A stretch of DNA of 64,000 nt. Source: Zwartia panacis. GTDB lineage: Bacteria; Pseudomonadota; Gammaproteobacteria; Burkholderiales; Burkholderiaceae_B. The stretch lies in the NCBI RefSeq assembly GCF_030410395.1, contig NZ_JAUHHF010000006.1, positions 1 to 64,000 of the forward strand. The letters run 5' to 3'. This document shows positions 30,321-38,338 of the stretch, piece by piece. Position numbers and translations under genes: made by a program. The notes under the pieces are model-generated. The model was not told where the DNA came from. It searched no databases and saw only the letters and a list, made by a program, of their open reading frames with translations. The stretch's first letter is position 1, and each line of letters begins with the position of its first letter.

Positions 30321-30346
30321 AAACTATTACTAATTTGTAATAGTTT
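30321..30346. promoter_or_regulatory. Perfect 10-6-10 palindrome, candidate Lrp operator
   Basis: AAACTATTAC - TAATTT - GTAATAGTTT in the A/T-rich region between the divergent Lrp-type regulator and the dioxygenase gene. Dimeric Lrp/AsnC proteins bind such A/T-rich inverted repeats. The match is exact over all 10 pairs. Confidence 0.65.
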
Positions 30347-30419
30347 GTGAGATAAATAGCAAATATTTTCTCAGTCTGAGATCCTATGATGAGAGATCTT
30401 TTTATCTAGGCCAGAACTC

Positions 30420-31037
30420 ATGCTGATTTCGTCCTCGCTTCAGACCGCGCCAGTGTCCAGAACCTTTGTTCAGGCAGAGTCCACTGAATCATTGCTGGAC
30501 TTGCATGTGGCGGGGCTATCCACAGCGATTCAGACGGCTTGCCTCGGTGAGGCGGATCTCGTTCCCTATCGTGTGCGCCAGGCTTTAAATCATGCCTTAA
30601 ATCCCGTTGTGACCGAACGACTCGTGTCCAAAGTTCTGTCCATGCCCTGCTCCGCACAAACTTATACACGTCATGTGTTGCATTCTGATCCGTCGGGTAT
30701 GTTTACGGTTGTTGCGCTGCGCTGGGAAGAGGGTCAGGCGAGTCCAGTGCATGCACATTACACCTGGTGCGCGTATCGGGTACTACAGGGTGCTTTGGTC
30801 GAAGGCCACTTTGAGTGGGACCGGTCAGTTGAGCAGGCTTACTTGTTCAATCGAGTCGATCGGCTCGCAGGTCAGAGCGTATGCGGTCATGGTGGGATGG
30901 ACTTTATCCATCGCCTGGGCAACGAGCAAAAGCCAACGGCGGTATCCATCCACGTGTATGGCATCGATGCCGCGCGCATCAGCACGCATGTGAACCGCAA
31001 GCTGGCGGTCAAACTGGAAGTCAACGCGTCAAAGTAA
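30420..31037 (+). CDS. Cysteine dioxygenase-like cupin protein
   Basis: 205 residues with a cupin core resembling type I cysteine dioxygenase: PVHAHYTWCAYRVLQG supplies the His-x-His iron pair and the neighbouring Cys, and SIHVYG supplies the third His. The family oxidises cysteine, or a related thiol such as 3-mercaptopropionate, to the sulfinic acid using Fe(II) and O2. The N-terminal 55 residues are less conserved. It is divergent from an amino-acid-type Lrp regulator, which fits a role in thiol amino-acid catabolism. Substrate choice cannot be settled from sequence. The end overlaps mgtE by 9 nt. Confidence 0.72.
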   Translation: MLISSSLQTAPVSRTFVQAESTESLLDLHVAGLSTAIQTACLGEADLVPYRVRQALNHALNPVVTERLVSKVLSMPCSAQTYTRHVLHSDPSGMFTVVALRWEEGQASPVHAHYTWCAYRVLQGALVEGHFEWDRSVEQAYLFNRVDRLAGQSVCGHGGMDFIHRLGNEQKPTAVSIHVYGIDAARISTHVNRKLAVKLEVNASK

Positions 31038-32495
31038 AAACAGCGTTGCCAGACCCAGGAAAATAAAGAAACCCAAAGAGTCCGTTGCGAAAGTCAGCAG
31101 CACGGAAGACCCCATCGCAGGGTCTTTGCCGAAGCGGGTACGCACGATGGGGACGAGTACGCCAATCATGGCGCCGATCAGCATATTGCAGATCATGGCG
31201 GCCATCATCACCAGAGCAATCGCAATCGATCCTGAAATCGCCCAGGCGAATACCGCGGCAATCGCGCTCCCGACTAAACCGACCATGAAGGTCACGAGCA
31301 ATTCGCGCTGAAACAGTTGCCAGACGTTTTTATCCGTGATGCGACCCACTGCCAGTGCGCGAATAATCAGCGTCATGGTTTGATTGCCGGAGTTGCCACC
31401 GATACCTGCAACAATCGACATCAGGAACGCGAGGACGACGATGGTACTCACGGTATCTTCGAAGCGCGAGGCGACGAATGAAGCGGTCGCCGCAGTACAA
31501 AGGTTCAGCAGCAGCCAGGGGGCGCGGTTTTGTAATGCGCGGGTAACAGGTGCGAAGATGTCTTCGTCCTGCATACCGGCACGGGACAGGGCTTGCTCGT
31601 CGGAGTCTTCGCGGATCACGTCCACGACTTCGGCGATGGTGACGCGACCGATCAAACGACCGAGCTCATCGACAACCGGCGCGGACACCAAATCATAACG
31701 TTCGAATGCGCCAGCCGCATCGGCATCGGAGTCGAGAGGGTTGAGCGACAGGTAGTCTGTACTCATGACCTCACTCACCTGGGACTCAGGCTCGTTGACA
31801 AGCAGGGAGGAAAGGCTCAGCGTCCCTAAAAGCTTGTCTTGACGGTTGACGACGAAGATTTGGTCCGTGTGGTCGGGTAACTCTGGCAAGCGTCTGAGAT
31901 AGCGCAGCACGACCTCGAGGGAAACGTCTTCGCGCACGCGAACCATCTCAAAGTCCATGATGCCGCCGACGCTGTCGTCGGGGTAACCCATGGCCTCGAT
32001 GAGGCGGGCGCGCTCTTCAACAGTCAGGCCTTTTTGAACCTCGGCCACAACATCGGGCGGCAGATCCGGAGCCAGATCTGCGAGCTCGTCCGCATCCATG
32101 CTCTCGGTCGCGGCCACCAGATCCTGACGGTCCATGGCCTCGATGAGCGACTCTCGCACCCAGTCATCGACTTCAAGCAGCACGTCCGCATCGTGTTCAG
32201 CGCTGACCAGACGCCAGATCATCTGGCGTTCTACGTTTGGAACGGAACCCAGGATAAAAGCGATATCGGCTGGATGCAGGTCATTGACCAGAGCGGTCAA
32301 CTCGGCTTCGTGCTGTCTCTGAATGAGGCTTTCAACTAATTCCGCACGCTGGTCGTCGCCTTCTTGGCGATGGGCGAGGTTTTCAACGAGTTCGTGTCGA
32401 TGTAATAAGTCCTGAACCTTGGCGAGCGCAAGCTGGGCATCCTCGGGATCAAGGCGCCTAACAGTTGCTGCGGACTCGACAGGTGTTTGCGTCAT
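31029..32495 (-). CDS. mgtE: Magnesium transporter MgtE
   Basis: 488 residues. An N-terminal helical superhelix domain (about 20-160) with LHPADIAFILGSVP, two CBS domains (about 160-290; MGYPDDSVGGIMD and SAPVVDELGRLIGRVTI), a connecting helix and five transmembrane helices. The membrane part contains GIGGNSGNQT and the pore-lining DPAMGSSVLLTFATDSLGF. The layout matches the cytosolic Mg2+-gated channel MgtE. ATG start. The YeiH-type gene ends 19 nt upstream on the same strand, so the two may share a transcript. Confidence 0.95.
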   Translation of the reverse strand: MTQTPVESAATVRRLDPEDAQLALAKVQDLLHRHELVENLAHRQEGDDQRAELVESLIQRQHEAELTALVNDLHPADIAFILGSVPNVERQMIWRLVSAEHDADVLLEVDDWVRESLIEAMDRQDLVAATESMDADELADLAPDLPPDVVAEVQKGLTVEERARLIEAMGYPDDSVGGIMDFEMVRVREDVSLEVVLRYLRRLPELPDHTDQIFVVNRQDKLLGTLSLSSLLVNEPESQVSEVMSTDYLSLNPLDSDADAAGAFERYDLVSAPVVDELGRLIGRVTIAEVVDVIREDSDEQALSRAGMQDEDIFAPVTRALQNRAPWLLLNLCTAATASFVASRFEDTVSTIVVLAFLMSIVAGIGGNSGNQTMTLIIRALAVGRITDKNVWQLFQRELLVTFMVGLVGSAIAAVFAWAISGSIAIALVMMAAMICNMLIGAMIGVLVPIVRTRFGKDPAMGSSVLLTFATDSLGFFIFLGLATLFLL

Positions 32496-32514
32496 GTGAA
32501 TGCGCCATGATGGT

Positions 32515-33558
32515 TCAGGTGACGAGCTTCACTAACGCGTAGCCGCCGAATGCAAGCAGTATAAACAGGATCACGCCCAATGCCACCACACGGGGACCCG
32601 CTTGTCGGATTTGAGCAAAGCGGGTTTCGATACCAAGCGCCGTCATTGCCATCGTCAAGACGAAAATATCGAGCGTGCGCAAGGCTTGCAACACGGCTGG
32701 AGGAATAATGTTTGCTGAGTTGATCAGTGCGAGAACTAAAAAGCCAATCGCAAACCAGGGGATGGGGAGCTTGGGTCGTGGCGCACCGGCTTTAGCCTGT
32801 GCGATCGCCGCGCGTTGAAGCCAGATGCCCAGAATAATTAGCACTGGGACGAGTAAGGCGACACGCGTCATCTTGACGATTGTGGCGACCTCTGTTGTAG
32901 CCGCATCGATATTGCTGGCGGACGCGACGACTTGAGCGACCTCGTGAACTGAACCACCTAGAAAAATACCAAAAGCGCGTGGATCCAGATCAAACCAGCC
33001 CGCCTGGTAGAGAATTGGATAGAGGAACATCGAAATCGTGCCAAACAGCACGACAGTCGCTACAGCAACAGCGGCTTTATGAGGGGCGGATTTAAGTGTC
33101 GATTCGAAGGCGAGGACAGCGGCGGCACCACAGACGGCGCTGCCCGCAGAGGTCAGCATCGCGGTGTCTCGATCAAGCTTGAGCAGTTTGGTGCCGACCA
33201 GTGTGCCGATGATCAGCACACCCAGGACGATCCCGACCGAGACAACGAGCCCGGGCAATCCGACCTCGATGATTTGTTGAATGCTGACGTTCAGGCCATA
33301 AAAGGCGACAGCGACGCGTAGCATGCGTTTGGCCGTGAAGTGAACGCCTACGCCCCATTCAGCAGGCATTGTGCCTCTCAGAAAGTTGCCGTAAAGCATG
33401 CCACAGACGATACCGACGACAAGGGGACTAAAACCGAGGGCTTTGACAAAAGCAATGCCGGCGAGTTGGGTCACGGCTGCGGCAAGCAGGCCAACAAAAA
33501 GAACGCCGTTAATCCTGTCGCGCCAAAGGGAAACCACGGTAGTTGCGGGGTGAGACAT
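32515..33558 (-). CDS. YeiH/UPF0324 family membrane protein (putative sulfate exporter family)
   Basis: 347 residues with about ten transmembrane helices. Family segments: LGFSPLVVGIVCGMLYGN near the N-terminus, LRVAVAFYGLNVSIQQI, SAGSAVCGAAAVLAFES, and FGIFLGGSVHEVAQVVAS. The family (Cons_hypoth698) is annotated as putative sulfate or sulfonate exporters from genetic context only. It lies between mgtE and an M20 hydrolase on the same strand. A sulfur link with the thiol dioxygenase nearby is possible but unproven. Confidence 0.85.
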   Translation of the reverse strand: MSHPATTVVSLWRDRINGVLFVGLLAAAVTQLAGIAFVKALGFSPLVVGIVCGMLYGNFLRGTMPAEWGVGVHFTAKRMLRVAVAFYGLNVSIQQIIEVGLPGLVVSVGIVLGVLIIGTLVGTKLLKLDRDTAMLTSAGSAVCGAAAVLAFESTLKSAPHKAAVAVATVVLFGTISMFLYPILYQAGWFDLDPRAFGIFLGGSVHEVAQVVASASNIDAATTEVATIVKMTRVALLVPVLIILGIWLQRAAIAQAKAGAPRPKLPIPWFAIGFLVLALINSANIIPPAVLQALRTLDIFVLTMAMTALGIETRFAQIRQAGPRVVALGVILFILLAFGGYALVKLVT

Positions 33559-33633
33559 ACCTATCCGGCCAGCTGATTGAAAGTGACCGTGATACTAACC
33601 CGATACATCTACCCTTACCAAGTGATCGTTTGA

Positions 33634-34830
33634 TTACTTTCGGGCGAACCAGTTTTCGGCGAGTTTGACCCAGTAGGTCGCACCCAAAGGCAAGAGCTCG
33701 TCGTTAAAGTCATAGGAGCCGTTATGCAGCATGCAGGGTCCCAGACCATGGCCTGCGTCTCGATGCTCACCCAGTCCATTGCCAATCCAGACATAGCACC
33801 CTGGGATTTCCTGCAACATAAAGGCGAAATCTTCGGCACCCATTGTGGGGGTGACGTGATCATCGACTTGCTCGGCACCCACGATCTCGCGCAGTACTTC
33901 GGCGCAAAACGCCGATTCTTCGGGATGATTGATCGTTGGAGGATATTTGCGCACAAACGAAAAGTCCGCTTCGGCGCCCATCGCGGCTGCAGAGTGTTGG
34001 ACTACCTCACGCATGCGCTGTTCGATCATGTCCAGCGTTTCGATTGAAAACGTCCTGACAGTGCCGCGCATTTCCGCTTCAGTCGGAATCACGTTGTCCG
34101 CACTTCCTGTGTGGATCTGGGTAATGCTCAGCACGGCCGCTTCGAGAGGATGTCGATTACGCGTCACGATGCTTTGCAGCGCTTGGGCGATATGAACGGC
34201 CGTCATGACGGGATCGATGCCCAAATGTGGCATCCCACCGTGCGCGCCTTTACCCCGAACTTTGATGAGAAATTGGTTGCTTGAGGCCATGATCGGGCCG
34301 GCTGTCAGACCAAATTGGCCAACAGGCAGTCCAGGCCAATTGTGCATGCCGAATACGGCTTGCATGGGAAACTTTTCGAACAGGCCGTCCTCGATCATCT
34401 TTTGCGCGCCCGCACCGCCTTCTTCGGCAGGTTGAAAGATGACATAGACAGTCCCGTCGAAATTTTTATGTTGAGCCAGGTAGCGGGCAGCGCTCAGAAG
34501 CATCGCCGTGTGGCCGTCATGACCGCAACCATGCATTTTCCCGGGATGCCGGCTGGCGTGGGCGAAAGTGTTGAGCTCTTGCATGGGCAAGGCATCAAGA
34601 TCCGCGCGCAGGCCGATCGCCCCAACGCCCGGGGATCGTCCCGCAATGATCCCGACGACGCCTGTACCACCTAGTCCGCGATGCACAGGGATGCCCCATT
34701 TTTGGAGCGCTTCGGCCACGACATCCGCGGTACGGTTTTCCTCGTAACAAAGCTCGGGATGGGCGTGAAGATCTCGGCGAATTGCTTGAATTTCGGACTG
34801 CCAGTTGAGAAAGGGCTCTAGAAGTTTCAT
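33634..34830 (-). CDS. M20 family amidohydrolase (second paralog)
   Basis: 398 residues, same M20D group as the gene at 1306-2493 and clearly paralogous by motif: AIRRDLHAHPELCYEE, GLRADLDALPM, GKMHGCGHDGHTAMLL, QPAEEGGAGA, GKGAHGGMPH and the C-terminal MGAEDFAFML. The first metal motif reads HGCGHDGH, against HACGHDGH in the paralog. Likely hydrolyses N-acyl amino acids in the cytosol. The ATG at 34830 gives the usual N-terminus; a GTG 9 nt earlier is possible. Divergent from the acyl-CoA ligase gene. Confidence 0.88.
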   Translation of the reverse strand: MKLLEPFLNWQSEIQAIRRDLHAHPELCYEENRTADVVAEALQKWGIPVHRGLGGTGVVGIIAGRSPGVGAIGLRADLDALPMQELNTFAHASRHPGKMHGCGHDGHTAMLLSAARYLAQHKNFDGTVYVIFQPAEEGGAGAQKMIEDGLFEKFPMQAVFGMHNWPGLPVGQFGLTAGPIMASSNQFLIKVRGKGAHGGMPHLGIDPVMTAVHIAQALQSIVTRNRHPLEAAVLSITQIHTGSADNVIPTEAEMRGTVRTFSIETLDMIEQRMREVVQHSAAAMGAEADFSFVRKYPPTINHPEESAFCAEVLREIVGAEQVDDHVTPTMGAEDFAFMLQEIPGCYVWIGNGLGEHRDAGHGLGPCMLHNGSYDFNDELLPLGATYWVKLAENWFARK

Positions 34831-34916
34831 GCAAATCACTTTAAAAAAGTATGTCTAACGGTATTATCAATCTAAACAGTTGGCACTCATGAATAACCCT
34901 CACCAGCAACCCGACT

Positions 34917-36587
34917 ATGCAATATCCCTGGCTTAGGCAATATCCTCAAGGCGTACCGGCTGAAGTGCCGGCGCATGACTATATTTCGCTGGTTGACCTG
35001 CTGAATCGGGCGTGCAAAAAATATGCCAGTCGACCCGTTGCCAGTTCCTTTGGGGTTGAGCTAAGTTTTAATGAGCTTGACCGCCAGGCGCAGGCCTTTG
35101 CGGGGTGGTTGCATACCCTTGCGTTACCAAAAGGCTCCCGCATTGCCTTGATGATGCCTAACGTTTTGCCATATCTGGTCGCGTTAGTGGGAATTTTACG
35201 TGCCGGGCATGTCATCGTGAACATCAATCCGCTCTGTACGCCCCGGGAGCTGACGGTACAACTCAATGATAGTGGTGCATGCACCATTGTGGTGCTTGAA
35301 AGTGTCGCTGGCACCCTTGAGTTGGTGACGGATTGTCCTCACTTGCAGCATCGCGTCGTGGTGCCTCCAGGTGAGATGCTAGGTCCTATCAAGGGAACCT
35401 TGATCAATTGGGGTGCAAAGTATTTGCGCAAGCTTGGACCCCAAAAACCACTGCCAGGGGCTTGCTCTTGGGCCTCGGTCATCAAGCTGGGAAGTCAGCA
35501 ACATTGGGTTGAACCTGAGCTGGATCTCGATGATCTGGCGGTTCTGCAGTACACCGGTGGCACGACAGGTCAGCCCAAAGGGGCAATGTTGACGCATGGC
35601 AATCTTGTGGCCAATGTGCTTCAGGTGGAAGCGGTTGCGCGCCCGGCATTACATGACCTGCTTGCAGGTTCGTTGACAATGCTGACCGCACTCCCGCTTT
35701 ACCATGTGTTTGCGATGACGGTTTGCGGGTTTTATGCCATGCACGCTGGGATGAAAAGCGTATTGGTGATCAATCCAAGGGATCGCGCCTCCTTGATTCA
35801 GGCGTGGCGAGAAGATCCACCCCATGTGTTTCCAGGTATCAATACGCTTTTCAATGCGCTGGCTCACGATGAGCGATTTGCGAAACTCGATTTCTCAGCT
35901 TTGCGTCTGGCTTTTGGTGGTGGGATGGCGATTCAGCGCGCAGTCGCCGAGCGCTGGTTCAAGATCACGGGACGTCCTTTGATCGAAGGTTATGGGTTAT
36001 CTGAGACCTCGCCCGTGGTCGCAGCCAATCCCACCAATGCGACAAAGTTTTCAGGAAGTATTGGTTTGCCTTTGCCCTCCACCGAAGTCTGTATCCTCGA
36101 TGAGCAGGGTCACCGCCTGGCAATCGGTCAGGAGGGAGAAATTGCCGTACGCGGACCACAGGTGATGCGGGGTTATTGGCAGGCGCCAGTCGAGACCGCG
36201 ATGGTGATGACCGATGAAGGTTTTTTACGCACTGGCGATATTGGACGAATGGATGAGCAGGGCTTTGTTTACATTGTCGATCGCAAGAAAGACATGATTC
36301 TTGTGTCTGGCTTTAACGTGTATCCAAATGAGATTGAAAGTGTGGTGTGTGAATTGCCCGGGGTGCTTGAGTGCGCCGCGGTGGGGGTGCCTGATCCACA
36401 ATCAGGCGAAGTCGTGAAGTTGTTTGTCGTGCCGCGCGATCCTCTGTTGGATGAGGCCACGATCCAAGCTTGGTGTCAGCAGCAGTTGAGCCGTTATAAG
36501 TGCCCTAAAAATATTGAATTCAGGGACGAGTTACCTAAAAGCACGGTTGGCAAGATTTTGCGCCGAGCGCTTAGGGATGCTGCATGA
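34917..36587 (+). CDS. Long-chain fatty acid:CoA ligase (FadD-like)
   Basis: 556-residue AMP-forming acyl-CoA synthetase. The AMP-binding P-loop YTGGTTGQPKGAMLTHGNL, the YGLSETSPV motif, the hinge TGDIGRMDEQGFVYIVDRKK (with TGD and DRKKD) and the C-terminal catalytic lysine in LPKSTVGKILRRALR are intact. Segments such as YPQGVPAEV and INPLCTPREL are typical of bacterial FadD. It activates fatty acids for beta-oxidation at the inner membrane. No convincing ribosome site is seen before the ATG. Its stop overlaps the mnmC-like start (ATGA). Confidence 0.92.
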   Translation: MQYPWLRQYPQGVPAEVPAHDYISLVDLLNRACKKYASRPVASSFGVELSFNELDRQAQAFAGWLHTLALPKGSRIALMMPNVLPYLVALVGILRAGHVIVNINPLCTPRELTVQLNDSGACTIVVLESVAGTLELVTDCPHLQHRVVVPPGEMLGPIKGTLINWGAKYLRKLGPQKPLPGACSWASVIKLGSQQHWVEPELDLDDLAVLQYTGGTTGQPKGAMLTHGNLVANVLQVEAVARPALHDLLAGSLTMLTALPLYHVFAMTVCGFYAMHAGMKSVLVINPRDRASLIQAWREDPPHVFPGINTLFNALAHDERFAKLDFSALRLAFGGGMAIQRAVAERWFKITGRPLIEGYGLSETSPVVAANPTNATKFSGSIGLPLPSTEVCILDEQGHRLAIGQEGEIAVRGPQVMRGYWQAPVETAMVMTDEGFLRTGDIGRMDEQGFVYIVDRKKDMILVSGFNVYPNEIESVVCELPGVLECAAVGVPDPQSGEVVKLFVVPRDPLLDEATIQAWCQQQLSRYKCPKNIEFRDELPKSTVGKILRRALRDAA

Positions 36588-38290
36588 GTGTGTATGAACG
36601 TCTTGGGTTACCGCATTCCTGGCGCTTCTTAACTCACTACACCGTGTTGCAAAGTGACTTTGAAGAAGGGGCTCCTTTTATCGGGTTGTGGGAGCGCTGG
36701 AAGCGTGATCCGGCACGTCCACAGCGTTTGCATGTGGTGGCGCTCACCCGGACTCTTATCGACGCACAGGCTTTGCGGACCAGGTTACGCGCGCAAATTT
36801 TGCCAGAGCAGCATGCGCTGGTTGAGCAGTTAGTTGCTCAGTGGCCCCTCAATCTGCCAGGGACGCATCGTCTGGATTTTGAAGGTATGGCGGTGACGTT
36901 GACGCTTGTGGTCGGTCCGGTTGAGTTGACGCTGCCACGTCTGGCTGTATGGGTAGATGCTGTTTTATTCAGCGATCTTGTCCCGCATTTGTATGGTGTG
37001 CACGACCGTGTCTGGCATGACGCCTTAGTGCGAATCGCGCGTGATCCCGCACAAGTCTTGCTTGCCCTGCCTGATGGCCAGACTATACGTGGGTGTCATG
37101 ATCAGGATCCCGCCAAGTTTGTGCGCAGCCCGACTGACAGGATGGTGCAGCAGTTCCAAGTGGATCCAAGATTAAGACATGCCTTGGTTGTAGGCGCAGG
37201 GATCGCAGGGGCGGGGATTGCCCATGCGCTTGCTCTGCGTGGTTGGCGCGTGCAGGTACTGGATGTGCGGCAACGGCGCACTCAACAGCATGGTGGGCAT
37301 CTCGCTGCCGCTCTGACTCCGATGGTGACACGTGACGATGATGTCCGGGCACGCTTGTCCCGCGCCGGCAGCTTGCGCGCGCAAGCTCGATGGTCTCATG
37401 TGGGGCAGGATGTGTTGTGGCGCTGTGGTGCCTTGCAGCTCCAGCGCGTGAGTGGACGAATTGTGGATTTGGCGGCGCTGGCAGATGGACTTGGCTTTCC
37501 CTCTGAGTGGGTGCGCTACGTCGAACCCGCGGAAGCAAGCGAGATTGCCGGCATATCTCTCAATCGGGGTGGGCTTTATTTTCCGACGGCTGCGCGCATC
37601 AGGCCCGAAACGCTCATTGACGTGCTGCTGGAGACGCCGAATATAGAGCGTCTGGATGTTCATGTGGAGCGCTTCACTCGACGCAATGGCCAATGGGAGG
37701 TGATGGATGCGAACGGGGAAGTGGTGGCTGCGGCGCCCCAATTGATTTTGGCTTGCGCTATGGGTGCTCAGGGTCTCTTACGGCGTAGCCAGCTCCTGGA
37801 GTCGGGGGAGCGGCTCGCGGGGATGCATGCGCTAGGTGGTGAAATCACGCTGCTTCCCCAGGAGGCTCTTGTTGGTGGGCCTCGTTGCATTGTGTCGGGT
37901 GACGGGTATGTTTTACCTGCTGTGCAAGGGCATTGCATCGTCGGAAGCAGCTATGTTCATGGCGCTCAGGTGATTGAACCGAGCCTAGAGGGCGCTTTGG
38001 ACAATATTGCTCGCGCCTCCAGCTTGTTGGGCCAACCCAAGCTGCCGGCGACATTGAACGATACCCTAGCTGCCAACACGGCCGGTTGGGCGGGTTGGCG
38101 CGCGGTGCTGCCGGGACGTCTGCCTGCCGTGGGTCCGTGGGTGCAGGCAGAGGGCCTGTGGGTCGCGGCGGGTTTTGCTTCGAGAGGCTTGACTTGGTCG
38201 AGTCTGGCAGGTGATCTGATCGCGGCGGCCTTGAGCGGCGAGCCCTTACCTTTGGAACGGGATATAATGGACAAAATTAGTCAAACCTAG
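36584..38290 (+). CDS. mnmC: MnmC-like tRNA-modification protein, FAD oxidoreductase half intact, methyltransferase half degraded
   Basis: 568 residues. The C-terminal part (about 198-560) is the FAD-dependent cmnm5s2U34 oxidoreductase, with dinucleotide loop VVGAGIAGAGIAHALALRG (GAGIAG at 204-209), QQHGGHLAAALTP, GLYFPTAARIRPE, and the C-terminal FASRGLTWSSLAGDLIA. The N-terminal part (1 to about 170) still aligns by eye to the MnmC methyltransferase. However, the SAM motif expected as GFGTGLNF reads DFEEGAPF (25-32), and the DGFAPAKNPxMW motif reads SDLVPHLYGVHDRVW (130-144). The methyltransferase is therefore probably inactive. Both halves normally finish mnm5s2U at tRNA position 34. Overlaps the upstream ligase gene by 4 nt. 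Confidence 0.85.
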   Translation: MSVYERLGLPHSWRFLTHYTVLQSDFEEGAPFIGLWERWKRDPARPQRLHVVALTRTLIDAQALRTRLRAQILPEQHALVEQLVAQWPLNLPGTHRLDFEGMAVTLTLVVGPVELTLPRLAVWVDAVLFSDLVPHLYGVHDRVWHDALVRIARDPAQVLLALPDGQTIRGCHDQDPAKFVRSPTDRMVQQFQVDPRLRHALVVGAGIAGAGIAHALALRGWRVQVLDVRQRRTQQHGGHLAAALTPMVTRDDDVRARLSRAGSLRAQARWSHVGQDVLWRCGALQLQRVSGRIVDLAALADGLGFPSEWVRYVEPAEASEIAGISLNRGGLYFPTAARIRPETLIDVLLETPNIERLDVHVERFTRRNGQWEVMDANGEVVAAAPQLILACAMGAQGLLRRSQLLESGERLAGMHALGGEITLLPQEALVGGPRCIVSGDGYVLPAVQGHCIVGSSYVHGAQVIEPSLEGALDNIARASSLLGQPKLPATLNDTLAANTAGWAGWRAVLPGRLPAVGPWVQAEGLWVAAGFASRGLTWSSLAGDLIAAALSGEPLPLERDIMDKISQT

Positions 38291-38338
38291 ACAGAATCCA
38301 AAATAGCGCCCTTAGTCGCTTTTTCATACGCGCTGAAC

